NCBI GenBank assembly: GCA_018398585.1
Contig: JAGTTD010000006.1
Location: 3,918,501 to 3,982,500 of the forward strand
Source: Simmondsia chinensis
Lineage: Eukaryota; Streptophyta; Magnoliopsida; Caryophyllales; Simmondsiaceae
Direction of reading: 5' to 3'
DNA length: 64,000 nt
Under the pieces are notes generated by a model. The model had not been told where the DNA came from. It did not search any database and saw only the letters and a list, made by a program, of their open reading frames with translations. Within the stretch, counting starts at the first letter, position 1. Each line of letters starts with the position of its first letter. Position numbers and translations under genes: made by a program. Of the stretch, positions 51,290 to 63,244 are shown one piece after another.

Positions 51290-53125
51290 CTGTTTGTCGT
51301 ATAGAATGGAGCATGGAATTGGGGTTCAGACTGGAATTGTGGTCAAAAATTCTAATTTTATTGTTTGGTTCATTTACTGAGACTGAAATTAGAATTCCAC
51401 TGTCGTAATCGGATTTTAACATAAAATCATACATTCTAATTCTTTGGAATGGGACTAAGGAATTATAATTCTCTATATAACTATACTGACTTGAAACCCA
51501 AATGATCCAACTTAAAACCAAGACACTAGATGACTGGGAATTGAAACACGCAACCCCAACTTAAATTTGATCTGAGACTCAATATGGCCTTCCTTGAATT
51601 ACTCAAATTGAAATTGATTTGAACTGACCTGACCTAACTGAAATTGGAAATATCCAAACCAAAATAGACCCAAAAGCTGAGATAACTCAAACTTGAAACT
51701 TGACTAGGGTAAGACTTGAACGGTGTCCAATCGAGCTGATGCAAAACCTGACCTTTTTTTTTTTTTTTTTTTGATATTTAGCGACAGAATTGCGCTACAA
51801 AGCAAATAACTCGACCTAGTGAGCCCTGAGTCAACCCGTAAAAGAACGGGGACCAAAAAAGAAAACCAATTAAACAGGAAAGCAAGCAAAAAAAGGCAAA
51901 ACATGAGACTCAAACACGGCTGAGCAAGACATCGAAAACATGACCAACCAAAGGACAGGAAAATGGAACAACGATGCGCTAAATCTATTGAAGCAAAGTA
52001 CTCGGCGAAAGCGGATCAAAGCCATCAAAGTTAAAACCTAGTCTTTTCTCCATCTCCATTGTTCGCTCTACGGCAAGAATTCTACCAGCGTCTTCAATAC
52101 TGTTGCCCTTTTTGGTCCTTTTTTCTTCCTTCCTTTCACCTCTTCTTCTTCTTCCAATATTTGCAGGCTCGGTTAACCTCCTCGCACTGCTACCGAGTGA
52201 CATGTTTTTAAGAAACTCTTGAAGGTCTCGCTTAGCTTGTTCTTTTTCCTACGCTTTAAGGCTTTGCGGCCCCTTTTAGTGAGGCCAATGTTTTGGTCTT
52301 GATGCTTGGATCCTATTTTTCTCTTTCTCTCCCCATCCTTGCAAGGTTGTTCCATACGCATCATCGGAGTTGTTTTCAAGGAACTTCCATCATCATACAA
52401 GTGGCTTTCTAAAGAAGTAAGCTCGAAACCTGGTGGAAATTTAGGTCCGGAGGACACCAACTTAAAGTCACTTACATCTTTTGTACCTCGGTTATCTTAA
52501 AGCGACACCTAATCCTGAGATCGAAACAAATCGATTCCATTATCCACTACCCAAGGCAAGAGAAGTGGAGGATTCCTATTGGCACCATTTTTCGGAATGG
52601 GTGTTGCTAGCGGTTGAAATAACCCAACCGAATTAACATGAACCTAGAAATGACTAAAACTAAACATGACATGACAAGATTCAATCTGATCTAAATTTGA
52701 CCTGGCTTAGGCAACCCAGAACTAGAAAAGATGCAACCTGTCTGACCTAAAACCAATTTGGCTTGACCCTTAATCACTTACTCAGCTGAAATTTGACTCA
52801 TGCTATCATGAATCCTAGAACGAACTCATCTAATTAATTCAATATCCAATTTGACCTAACTAAAACTTAATCCGACTCTATCCAAAACTCGAAATAACCA
52901 TAATTCGAAATGACTCAATCATACTCAAAACTGACCCTAATTGACCCGAAATTCAGAATTATCTAATTGATTGGCTCCGAACTCAAGACGGTTAATTATG
53001 GAATTACAATTCCAACTCGTAATTCTTTGGTTAGACAAACAATGAAATTTCAATTTTGTAAGAATTGAAATTGGAATTGCAGTCTCACAGTCTAATTCCA
53101 ATTATATGTGCCAAACAACGACTGA
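51290..53125. mobile_element. Non-autonomous DNA element with GACC-rich interior, LINE nested inside
   Basis: The left end GTGCTGTTTGTCGTATAGAA and the right end, inverted as CAGTCGTTGTTTGGCACATA, are imperfect inverted repeats and continue with paired AATTGGAATT / ATTCTAATTC words. Between lie long runs of degenerate CTGACCT / GAACCC / AACTTGAAAC words on both sides of a LINE (51755-52560), as in elements with diverged subterminal repeats. Confidence 0.5.
51755..52560 (-). pseudogene. LINE: ORF1 C-terminus plus 3' tail
   Basis: T18 at 51755-51772 is the inverted poly(A) tail, then GATATTTAGCGACAGAATTG. Farther in, two overlapping - strand frames read KFPPGFELTSLESHLYDDGS, GLTKRGRKALKRRKKNKLSE and then ERTMEMEKRLGFNFDGFDPL, the ORF1 C-terminal box seen in other LINE pieces here. 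ORF2 is missing, as in the copy at 41095-41880. Confidence 0.6.
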
Positions 53126-53243
53126 TTGAATTATTGGTTTTTCTATTCCTTCTCCTATAAAACCAAATCGAACTTATTAATTGTCAATTGATTCCTTCCA
53201 AGGATGCCAATAGTAGGAAATGTAAGGGCCTTGTGATACTACG

Positions 53244-53572
53244 TGTTATGATCACCCATAGGATACATGAACCATAAATCGAAGTAATAATCATAACAAA
53301 AGGGAATAGGGAGAACATTGAAATTTATATGGTTCAGTCGAAGCCTACATCCACGAAAGGGAGCATAATAATTTCATTATATCTTTTAAAGTTATATGAG
53401 ATGTCTCAACTCTCAATTCTTTCTCAATCCTAATAGTAACATACACATCCCCGTGTATTTATAAAGCTACCACACTAAAACCTTAGTGTGTCCTGAACCT
53501 CCATATGATTGGCGCAGTCCTATATTTCATAAACATGGCCCAATACAACCAAACTTCACATATAATCCAACA
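53244..53572 (-). repeat. Probable solo LTR
   Basis: TGTTATGATCACCCATAGGA at one end and, on the - strand, TGTTGGATTATATGTGAAGT at the other give TG...CA termini. A TATA-like stretch TGTATTTATAAAGC and GGTTCAGTCGAAGCCTACAT (typical of LTR transcript leaders on the - strand) are present. No target duplication was found. Confidence 0.5.
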
Positions 53573-53639
53573 GGAAGAATATTATCAAAAAAATATGTAG
53601 ATGTTATTAGTTTCAATATTATAAAAGGATCATACCCAG

Positions 53640-53868
53640 TGCCTTAAAGACTCCCGCCCAACCAAGGTCTAGGGGGCAGATGTACGCTGCCTTCCCCCTT
53701 CAGGGTGTTAACCCGAAGAGAGACTGTTTCCGTGTGCCCCCAACCTGAGGGTGAGAACTTTCCAGAAGGTCACCCATCCTGATACTACACTCGCCCAACC
53801 ACACTTAACTTTGGAGTTTTAATGGGATCCGGTGATTGCATGTTGGTGCCCGCTTTGGTATTAGATTC
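53640..53868 (-). mobile_element. 5S rRNA-headed SINE (copy K)
   Basis: The + strand shows the inverted 3' domain (ACCCAGTGCCTTAAAGACTC, GATGTACGCTGCCTTCCCCC, AAGAGAGACTGTTTCC) followed by an inverted 5S head: GTCACCCATCCTGATACTAC, ACTCGCCCAACCACACTTAA, CTTTGGAGTTTTAATGGGAT, CCGGTGATTGCATGTTGGTG. The tail repeat is gone. Confidence 0.8.
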
Positions 53869-53899
53869 CATACTATATAGGGTTAAAAAAAAAAAAAAA

Positions 53900-54125
53900 A
53901 AAGCAATATACCCAGTGCCCCAAGGACTCCCGCCTAAGCAGGGTCAAGGGGGCGGATGTACGCAGCCTTTCCCCTTCTGGGTATTACCCCGTGAAGAGAG
54001 GTTGTTTGCGAGTGCCCCCAACCCGAGAGTAAGGACTTCCTAGGAGGTCACCCATCCTGGTGCTACTCTCGCCCAAACACGCTTAACTTTGAAATTTTAA
54101 TGGGATCCGGTGTGTTGATACCTTA
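53900..54125 (-). mobile_element. 5S rRNA-headed SINE (copy L), tandem to copy K
   Basis: Same order and orientation as copy K, 30 bases away: ACCCAGTGCCCCAAGGACTC, GATGTACGCAGCCTTTCCCC, AAGAGAGGTTGTTTGC, GGAGGTCACCCATCCTGGTG, CTACTCTCGCCCAAACACGC, TTAACTTTGAAATTTTAATG and GGATCCGGTG. An A19 run on the + strand (53885-53903) sits at its 3' side, i.e. a T-run tail in SINE orientation. Confidence 0.82.
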
Positions 54126-54309
54126 TATTATTTCCAAAATGCATCACATGCGTGTTTCATTGCCTATAAAAATATTCCCCAATGAGACATGGTATAGCTG
54201 AGGAAACCCTTTTATTAGTAAAGTTCCTTGCATATTAGAAATGAAAAAGGTTAGTATTTATCATTAAATAAATACTATACAAAGATTTTAATAGTTTAAT
54301 ATTTTACAC

Positions 54310-54560
54310 AATATTTTTTTCGATTATTAGCAACAAATTCGTAATACATAACTGGCAACTCGAACAAGCAAGGCCTAAGATAACCCAAATAAACTCAGAA
54401 AATAGAAACATAGAACAGTTTACACACAAGAAACAGGAAAGTAAGAACATGGAAAGAGAAACAAAAATAGGCACTACATTGAAAGAGACAGACCCATTGT
54501 CGGGAACCATGGCAGAGTTGGAGAGAGATTGATACGGGGATCGGTTAAGATAAAACCCTG
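54310..54560 (-). mobile_element. LINE tail fragment
   Basis: TTTTTTTCGATTATTAGCAA, CATAACTGGCAACTCGAACA and AGGCCTAAGATAACCC repeat the pattern of the other inverted LINE 3' ends. No coding domain. Confidence 0.45.
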
Positions 54561-54699
54561 CTCCAACCTTGCAAAAAGGTCAACCATATCTGATTCATCG
54601 CTATCATATTTTACGCGACATAATCGACATTTATGAATATATGACAATTAGGCCCAGGAGGAGGTGAAGATAGGCGTAATGGTTAAGGTTAAAGGGAGG

Positions 54700-54990
54700 T
54701 AGATATGAAGATGGACCAACATCTGTATATAGACAGTGGGTCTTCTCTTGACATTCCATATAAGGAGGTGCATATACAAATGGACAAGGACATTAAAATG
54801 GGCCCGTCTCTCCATATTGAGAGAAAGCATTCTCACGATGCCACATCATGGAGGTGCACGTCCAGTAGGAAGAAGATATCAAGATGGACCTATCTGTCCA
54901 TATTAAGGACGGCATCCCATAATACCTCATACAAAGAGGTGCTGGTCGAGATGGAAGTGGTTATAAAATGGGTCTAACCTCGATAGAGAA
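54700..54990 (+). repeat. Imperfect tandem repeat, period about 86 bp, three and a part copies
   Basis: Units begin AAGATGGACCAACATCTGTA (54705), AAAATGGGCCCGTCTCTCCA (about 54797), AAGATGGACCTATCTGTCCA (about 54881) and AAAATGGGTCTAACCTCGAT (about 54966). Within units CATATAAGGAGGTGCATATA, CATCATGGAGGTGCACGTCC and CATACAAAGAGGTGCTGGTC align. Function unknown; it could belong to an unrecognised Gypsy or CACTA element. Confidence 0.65.
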
Positions 54991-55299
54991 AGGCAGCGAT
55001 CCCGTGACAACCCACAGATGATGGGGCCAACGTGCTGGTGGGATCGGTGGTTGGAGAGGAATCGGACCTTGCACCATATGCAAACTATGTAAATACCCAT
55101 TCCAACAGCACCTCATTCTCCCGTATGTAATCCCCCATAGTTGGCATCCGACTCTAGGACGCGCTCAAATTCCCTTCCAAATCTTGAGCAATCCTAACAG
55201 GTCATACCACGTCTGCAAATAGGGCCACCTCATTCATGGATCCTTGTATCCGTAATACAATAGTACAGTAATACATTAAAATAATAATACAATAACATT
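54991..55299. other. Unassigned sequence next to the tandem repeat
   Basis: More GC-rich than its surroundings (GTGACAACCCACAGATGATG, CAACGTGCTGGTGGGATCGG); possibly LTR-like. No gene seen. Confidence 0.3.
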
Positions 55300-57050
55300 T
55301 TTTCGATAACAAATAAAGTTAGAATAAACAACAAAGAATGTTTTTAAAATATTATTCATCATCGTTGTCATTATATCCTTCATTGTTATTATCATCATCG
55401 CTATCCATCGTGTTTCTCATTATCGTCATTGTCATCAATATCATTGCGGACATCATAGTCTTCTTTACCCTTCTCGTCACCTGAGTTATCTTCATCCTCG
55501 TTTTCTTCTGCATTTCTTGGTGCCAATGCAAGAAGCTTGACAGGGTCCACTTCTTCATCTTCTCTCAGGACAACCAAAATAAAGAGTCTTGAAGTAGTGG
55601 GCATTACTACATTTGGGTTAAAGTATTTGGAAACACATTTCATTTTCGACAATGGGACTAATTGAAGGGATTTCATATGTAGCCCTTGAGTTTTGTTCTG
55701 CACATACCCCCTATTCACGTGCCTCGGGTTTTTTTATGGAAGGATATGATATGAAGTATGTCAAACTTGACCATTATGAATGAGCCATTGGACTTGAGTC
55801 TCGGCTATGTCCCATTTCAACAAGTCCATGTCAATGATGTACTCTTATTTCATGCACTGTATCATACCAATTGCGCTTTGAACAATATAACTTTATTGGA
55901 GGCAAAATATTCTGACTCCAAAATTTCGACTAACATACCATAATAATTATTGACATCATCATGACACATACTCCATTGTTTCTCATTCAATTTCTATGGC
56001 CATACTCAATTGTGATAATACTTTGGAATGTTTTGAAGCTTCGTGTGCAAGTTGATATAGTCGAGGATCAACGTCGAGGCATCCTCCAAAATCTTACATA
56101 ACATATAAAAAATATATATTGATTTATTAAAAAATGCTAATGTATATAATTAACAAATTAAGGTGATTAGGTCCTTATATAATTGTAGAACCTTGAAGGG
56201 AATTTCATTTTTCTTCTTCTCACGGGTTGTTCATCAATGAGATTGGCGAGCTCACTTCTCGCCATTTCTTAATAAATGTTGTAAGTAATTCTTCACCCAC
56301 TAGCTCTTTTATTGGCGTTCGAGATAGATAAAACCCTATATTTTGAAACACTAAAAATAAGTTTTTACTGCACAATGAGCGTTATCTCTGCACAATTTAA
56401 GAGCATATATAGATAAGCCATGTAATGATCATTATGATTCAACCATGTTCGATAATTAGCGGGTCCAATCGTTCTTTCAAGGACATTGAAGATAGATAAT
56501 TAATCCACTATCATCATTGTGTAGAACTAGATTATGTTGTGTGGGAATGTTGTAACTTCTTTTATCACATACACCTTAGTTATTGAACCCTCAACAATGC
56601 TCTATTGTGCACTTTCCTTTTCAGTGTCTAGATGAACCTTTCAAGTACGTACATTCATCTACATTGGATAGGGTCAACCCCTTTAGCTTCGTAAATTAAA
56701 TAAATAGGTAATTGCTCACTCGAATCAAAGATTGAATGGGGAAAACTTTTTTCTCTTGTTTACATAGTATCTCCATAATATTCTAATGTAGCATCTCCAA
56801 GATCCTAGAAAAAATTACATAGCTCAGTCAATGCATCCTATACTGGATTATGCATCAAATAGCTAAATGCAACAAGTAGCTATCTCTACATAAAAACAGG
56901 GCAGTTGTGGCTTTTTATTCCCTTTATTGTACCCTACTGAACAGAGTCACATGTCCAATGACCCAGCTAAAGAAAGCCCAGATTAATTAACTCAATCCGA
57001 TCCAAAATTTATACATGTATCAATATCTAAACATCCCTATTTTCATTGAT
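55300..57050 (-). pseudogene. CACTA (En/Spm) transposase remnant: DUF4218 then DUF4216
   Basis: On the - strand in shifting frames: ALTELCNFF and FDSSEQLPIYLIYEAKGVDP, then SIVEGSITKVYVIKEVTTFP (56540-56850), matching the DUF4218 pattern of plant TNP2 transposases (FDSMEHL...HL-x-YEA, ...EGSIAEGY). Farther on VNNYYGMLVEILESEYFASN and KVILFKAQLV (about 55975-55860) match DUF4216. The order agrees with TNP2. A 105-codon frame at 55718-55401 with an acidic tail may be its C-terminal end. Multiple stops and shifts; terminal CACTA repeats were not found. Confidence 0.6.
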
Positions 57051-57657
57051 TTCAAATCGTGCAACATAGAAGTTTCTCCAATCATATCCAACACATAGAT
57101 CCAGAAATGTGACAATCATTTCAAAACAAATGCAGTCTCCATGAACCACTAGAGATATCATTTTCATAGTATACAAGTTGAAACATATAATTAAATAGGC
57201 AACTCAAGAAATAGTACAGCAAGTTGGGGTTAATATATTGATGCCTGACAATACCACTAGATTATTATTGGATCTAATGCATTCAATTATTGCAAGAATC
57301 AAACCCCTAAGTATAAATAAATATGCAATAGTACAAATGGTGTAATAATGCATGGAAACATCCAGTCTCTTAACACCATGCATTACATGAGATTTGCTTT
57401 CATTTATGTATAGGGCCAATTTGGGTATTCAATCACCAACTAGCTACTCATTTTCTTTAAACATAAGAAGGGCATTTTTTTTTTTTTTTTTTTCATAATT
57501 CTTGAGCAAAGCTTAGTACAAAATATGGCAGCCTAAAAAGGCTCCAAGAGCCACAAAAGAACCCGCCCAGAACATACAAGATCCCCCCAAAACGTAAGAT
57601 ACCAAACATACAGAAAACAAGCTGCTCCCCGATAAAACCTGAGGTTGCCTCTAACCT

Positions 57658-60600
57658 TCATGGAGACCAGTTTGACAGGCAAGCTACGTTGCACGCGACT
57701 TCTGAAGGAGAGTATGGAAAGCTTTGACACCACGCTTTTACCCAAAACCCCACTCTAACCCTTGTAGACCATATTACATCTCTCAGTCTCCAATTCCCTC
57801 TTTGAAAGACGATTTTGTTCCTTGCATACCATAACTCCCAAATGACCACAAAGAATAATGACAACCAAGCCTTTCTTTGGAATTTTCAACCAACTGAAAA
57901 AGACGACCATTAAAAGAAGTGATCCTTAACACTGGCAGGCAACGCTGATGAGAGTGTCCACCATTTCAAACATGAGCACCATACTTTCCATGATTCCTTG
58001 CAATTAAAGAACAGATGATCTACGCTTTCCGCACAGTCACCGCACAAGGGGCACCATTTATCCTGTTCCCTGATTATGCCGATTCTCCAGAGTCTTTGTT
58101 TTGTGTTCATCTTTCTTAGTAGTGTCATCCAGACTAGTAATTCGACCTTTGGAGGAGCTAGACCTTTCCATGCTCCACACACAAGATGATCCACTAAAAT
58201 CCTTGCTGATAATTTACGGGATACACCTTGAGTGAAAGACTTGGTAGTAAAAGACCCATCTGGCATTAATTCCCAACTCACTGCATCCTCCTTATTCACA
58301 TCAAGTTGAACTCCTCCCAGCATAGTCTCTAAAGCTGCTGCGTTGCCTTCCTCTCTCGTAAAAAAACTCCTTCTCCAATTCAAAATCCACCTCCAATGCT
58401 CACCATCCCACATTCCCATTTGTGCAATGTAATGGTCCTTTTGAAGAGAGACCAAAAACAGATCCGGGAATAAGGATTGAAGAGATTGTTCTCCCATCCA
58501 TATGTGTTTCCAGAATAGTGTCTTTGAACCATTACCAACCTTTATTTTTGCTGCTCGGGCCACTTGCGTTGTCTCTTGTGTTGCATTCACACACTCAGAA
58601 ATGCCTTTCCATGGTGAGCTGTATGCTTTCCCAGGATCCAGAGGAAGAAGGTCATGAGGGGATCCCCCATGTATGGAACATATGACCTCTTTCCACAAAC
58701 TTGAGCCTTCCACTGAAAATTTCCACCACCATTTGAACAATAGCGTGGCATTCTTTATCAATGGATCTCCTACTCCTAACCCTCCCATATCCTTTGGCAA
58801 TTGGATGATTTCCCATTTTATGCATGGAACACCTCTGCTTCCTTCCCTAGAATTCTAGAAAAACTATCGCTGCATCTTCACTATCTTCTTGAGAACATTC
58901 TTTGATGCTTGAAAAATTGACATGTCATATGTTGGTAGATTGTTGAGCACAGCCTTGATTAGTGTTATCCTTCCAGCTTTTGACAGTGTCTTTTGCTTCC
59001 ACATTGCGAGTCTCCTTTCAACCCTGTCTAACACTGGCTTCCATGTTGACAGTGGCTTTGGATTTGCTCCTAATGGCAAACCGAGATGTTTAATAGGAAA
59101 TTTAACAAGCGGACATCCCAAGTGCTCAGCTACTTCTCTTCCTCTATCTTCTGGAACTCTAAGGCATGCAATTGCAAATTTGGAGTAGTTGATTTTCAGA
59201 CCCGAGATAGCTTGGAAGCATTGAAGTAAGTCTTGTATGTTGTATATAATATGCTCCTTCATTGGACAAAAGAAGAGTGTGTCATCTGCGAATTGAAGGT
59301 GGGTAAGTAAAACCTTCCTTGTACCAACCTCAATTCCTTCAATCTTGCCTCCATTAATTGCTTCAAGCACAGATTTATTCAAGACCTCTGACAACATTAC
59401 AAAAAGGAATGGCGAGATTGGATCCCCTTGCCTCAGCCCTCTTTCCATCTTGAATGGTGGGGTTGGGGATCCATTGACAAGAATGGACATGGATGGTGTA
59501 GTAATACACTCCATTATCCAGCTTCTGAATTTTGGACCAAAACCCATGCTAAGCAAAACCTGACACACAAAGCTCTAATTAACAGAGTCATAAGCCTTTT
59601 GGAAGTCTAATTTCAATAACACACCCTTCTTTTTTTCCTTCTTCAGCCAGTAGACCACCTCATTTGCTATGAGAGCTCCATCCATAATCTGCCTACCCTT
59701 CACGACCGCTATTTGGTTTTGTCCTATCAAGCCTAGAATGACCTTAGCAAGTCTTTTACTTAGGATCTTTGAGATGATCTTGTAGACACAACCCACCATG
59801 CTTATAGGCCTAAATTCCGCAATATCAACAGCTCCATCAATCTTTGGGACAAGACTAACCCATGTTGTATTCACTGAATGATTCAATTTCGCTGATACAA
59901 AGAACTCCCTTATGTATGCAAGTAGATCCTCACCTAGAGTATTCCATATTTCCTTTATGAATTTGAAGTTGCAGCCATCATATCCTCGTGCTTTGCTTAC
60001 ATTAAAATCCCACACAGCCTGCTTGATCTCTTGGAAGCTTGGAATTTCTTCTAACAACTCTGAATCAGCTGCTAACAATGAAGGAAGGCTCAGATCTCCA
60101 TACTGTGGTCTGTTGTGAATCGGCTCAGTGTATAACTGCTGAAAGTATGCTGCTATGGCTTGCTTCACCTGCCTTTGCTTCTGATAAACCTCTCCCCAGA
60201 CTCTAATTCTATGCATAGCCTTCTTCTTGGATCTCATGGTGGCAAGTGTATGGAAGTATTTTGTGTTTTGGTTCATCTCTGTGATCTCCTTACTTCTTGA
60301 GAGTTGTAACCAATAGTGCTCCTTTCTCCTATACCATATCCATAACAATGAAGTGGCTGCCTGCTTCCTTGCTTGGTCTTCCTCCGATAAATGAGAGACT
60401 TCAGCTCTAGCTTTGATTCTGTCCAATTCATCTTCAAGCGCACTTATTTTTAGATCAATATGCCCATACCCTTCCTTATTCCACCTCTTTAACAGTTGCT
60501 GCAGTCTTTTCAGCTTCTTAACAAAAGACAATCCTTGATTTCCTGCCCATTCCTCCTGGACTATCTTGGAGTATTGTGGGTGTGAGAACCAACAATCAAA

Positions 60601-61323
60601 ACATTTGAATGGTTTGGGCCTCCATTAAGTTTCATCCAGCTGAACAACAATCGGGCAGTGATCTGAGAGGCCTTTTTTCAGGCCAAACAGTTGTAAGTGT
60701 GGGAATTTGCTTAGCCAATCCTTGTGGACAAGAACCCTATCTATACGGCTCATTGCTTGGCCTCTTGACCATGTGAGCTTCCTTCCAAACAATGGAACAT
60801 CAATCATCCCTGTTCTATTCAAAAAGTCCCTAAAGTCTCTTATGCCTTGAGTGATGACTTCCCTTCCTTTTCTTTCACCAGCATTGAGAACTTCATTGAA
60901 ATCCCCACAAACAAACCCAGGGATGTCATTTGCAGAAAACACCCCCTGTAACTCCTCCCACAATGCAAATCTATCACTTCTATTACATGGACCATACACC
61001 AGACACAGCAAGCATACAAAATCTTCCTGTAACATGGAGCCTACTAGACATATCCATCTTGTGCCCTTTAATGTGTAAGTTACTGTAAACAAATCATCAT
61101 CCCACATGAGTATCAGACCCCTAGAGCCTCCCTCAGCTGTAACCTCCTCCCAACAACTTGTGTCTGTCCCCCAACACTTCCTTATTTCCTTTGCAGATAA
61201 TGTGTTGTGTTTTGTCTCAACTAGCCCTATCACTGCTAACTTATGTGATGTTATAATGTCTTTTGTTGCTGATTTTTTCTCCTTACCCCCAAATCCCCTC
61301 ACATTCCAGGCACATACCTTCAT
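57658..61323 (-). pseudogene. L1 ORF2: endonuclease, reverse transcriptase, zf-RVT; six nonsense codons
   Basis: Starts ATG 61323 (MKVCAWNVRGFGGKEKK) and keeps one frame for 1222 codons to 57658. Apurinic-type endonuclease (1-230): VIGLVETKHN, LVYGPCNRSDRF, CGDFNEVL and GLSDHCPIVVQLDE. Reverse transcriptase (about 400-800): FRPISMVGCVYKIISKILSK, KLDFQKAYDSVN, GLRQGDPISPFLFVMLSEVL and the catalytic QFADDTLFF. Post-RT: WVLDxx-like KWCPLCGDCAESVDHLFFNC (zinc finger), then LSLFFVVIWELWYARNKIVF. Stops lie at 60625, 59575 (where KAYDSVNW is expected), 58864, 58855, 57910 and 57886. It nicks DNA and copies element RNA when intact. The ORF2 start codon overlaps the last ORF1-frame stop as ATGA (61320-61323). 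Confidence 0.93.
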
Positions 61324-63244
61324 TTCTTGGCAGCTGGTAGAGGAATCCTCTTCTTCTTCTTCTTCTTCCTTCTGTTTACAGTGAAGTCATCCTCCTGTGT
61401 GGCACACATGATTTTGATAAGGTCCTCTTCCAATCCATTGAACTTGTATCCAATTGATTCTCCAATAGACCACGCTTGTCTGGCTCTCTCCTTTCCTTTT
61501 CTTGGTCTTCTCAGCTGTGCTTGTTCTTGTGTTTCACTCGTTTCCACATATACTTCGGTACTTGTAGCAGCTGCACCTGAGAATTCCTTTGTAAGATCAA
61601 CATAAAACTCTACTTCAGCATTTCTTTGTTCCCGGTTGTCTTGTGTTCCTGGTTCTTCATTTTGAAATTCAAAATCTTTTGTCCTTTGCGTGATGGATTG
61701 ATCAGTATCCAAGTGTAGGGGCTGGTCCTTTTATCCCTCCTTATTTATGAGAGTTGTTCTATCCCCATGTTGTCCTTGCAAAAGTAGATGTACTTCTTGT
61801 CCCAAAAAGGTACTTTTTAGCTTGCATTTAATGTTTCTTATACCATTGTTTCCTTCCCTCTCTCCACATGGTACAGCTGCTGGTTGTCATCTCCTTCTTG
61901 TCCAATTTGACCTCCGGTGAGCCACCTGGTTGTTTCCGGCCCTGAAGAGCCACCTCCTAAGGTTGTTGAGTTTGCATATTCCTTTGAATTCCCCTGTATT
62001 CCTGGTGTCTCTTCAACCCTAGAGAGAATCTCAAAGTTAGATTCATGATCCAGTTGGTCTACACACTCTGTCAACATTGCAATAGGGACTGGCTCATAAC
62101 ATTGTTCAGTCTTCATTATTTCAAACTCCTCCGTTGCTTCTTGTGTTGCATTCCACTTCTGCTCCCAACTCCCTTCCCCTATCTCTTTGAAAAATAATGT
62201 ATGCCGCCTACCATCAATTAATATGCATACACACTCAGCAATAAAGGATGTAGAAGTTGTTTCAATCTGGATCTTTCCTTCTACAAACGACTCGTCCCAC
62301 TGTCCTTCCCTTCCAACTTGAATCACTTTCCCCCATGATTGTCCTATCCTATTAAGGTTATACTTGGACCATCCATAAAATGGCATTCCGTGGATGGTTA
62401 GCCAAGTTGTCCTGACCTTGCAGCAGTCATCCTCTCTCATTCTTCTTATACCTTGACACCAGCTCTTCATCCATCCTTCTTCCTCCCTTTGGAATTCATC
62501 TCTCTCAATCTGACTTGCAAAGGGGAGGATCCACTGCTTCTTTCCTATGTCCCTGATCTTGTGTATTGCATTCTGCCTCAAGCATGTTTGTAGTGGAATA
62601 TCAAGTTGTTTTATCGGCTGCTTCACTTCACATAACAAGCTTCTATCCACTTCCTCCACTCTGGATTCATCCTTCATACACTGAATCAGCTTCATCGAGT
62701 TTGTGTGGTCCTGGCATCTATTACTATTTTCATCCTCTTGTTGGTTTTGTTCTGCTCTCCTCTCCTCCTGAGGTACTCTTCTATTGCCTGTAGTCTTGCT
62801 AAACCGAGCAAACTTCACCACCAACATGCTTCCTCTGAGAGCCGTGCCATTGAGTCCTTGGATGGCTTTTACTGCATCATCCTGATGTTGAAATTGAACA
62901 AATCCAAAGATGTATTTGGTGTTAGGCCTCTTCTTGTGGGATACATATGTTTCTTTTATCTGGCCATATCTTTGGAATAAGTGGAAAAGCCTTTGTGAGT
63001 TGAAGTAGACAGGCAAATTGTCAACAAAAAGTGATATTGGTTGAGTGTTGGAGTCCTGTCGCCCTTGTGTTGTTTGATGATCTTGGCTTTTCTACATCCC
63101 ATGGACCCCTCTCAGGTGGTCTTCTTCAGTGTACCTTCTATTCCCTGTGTTATCCTCATACACCCATCCACCTCTCATACCATCTTCAAACTGTGCAACC
63201 CTCCAAACTCTCCCTTCCCATTGTACTCCAGCAGTGCACGCCAT
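61320..63244 (-). pseudogene. L1 ORF1: RRM-type RNA-binding protein, one early stop and a frameshift
   Basis: ATG at 63244-63242 opens MACTAGVQWEGRVWRVAQFE; codon 51 (63094-63092) is TAG, after which the same frame resumes and holds an RNA recognition motif: SLFVDNLPVYFNSQRLFHLF (RNP2-like), NTKYIFGFVQFQHQDDAVKA (RNP1-like) and GSMLVVKFARF. Next comes the DUF4283-like block WILPFASQIERDEFQREEEG and WLTIHGMPFYGWSKYNLNRI, usual in plant LINE ORF1. This frame stops at 61838. The C-terminal part (61712-61320) is in another frame and has RQAWSIGESIGYKFNGLEED and a Lys run. It coats element RNA when intact. Confidence 0.88.

Noticed and set aside
2229..54125. Cassandra-type TRIM as the source of the 5S sequence
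   Set aside because: Cassandra carries 5S inside paired LTRs with a primer-binding site. Here there is a single 5S head, a (TTG)n tail and long target duplications, as in SINEs.
55352..55718. Host gene for an acidic protein (EENEDEDNSGDE tail)
   Set aside because: It lies directly downstream of CACTA DUF4216 debris on the same strand and has no promoter or splice support, so it is more likely transposase C-terminal remnant.
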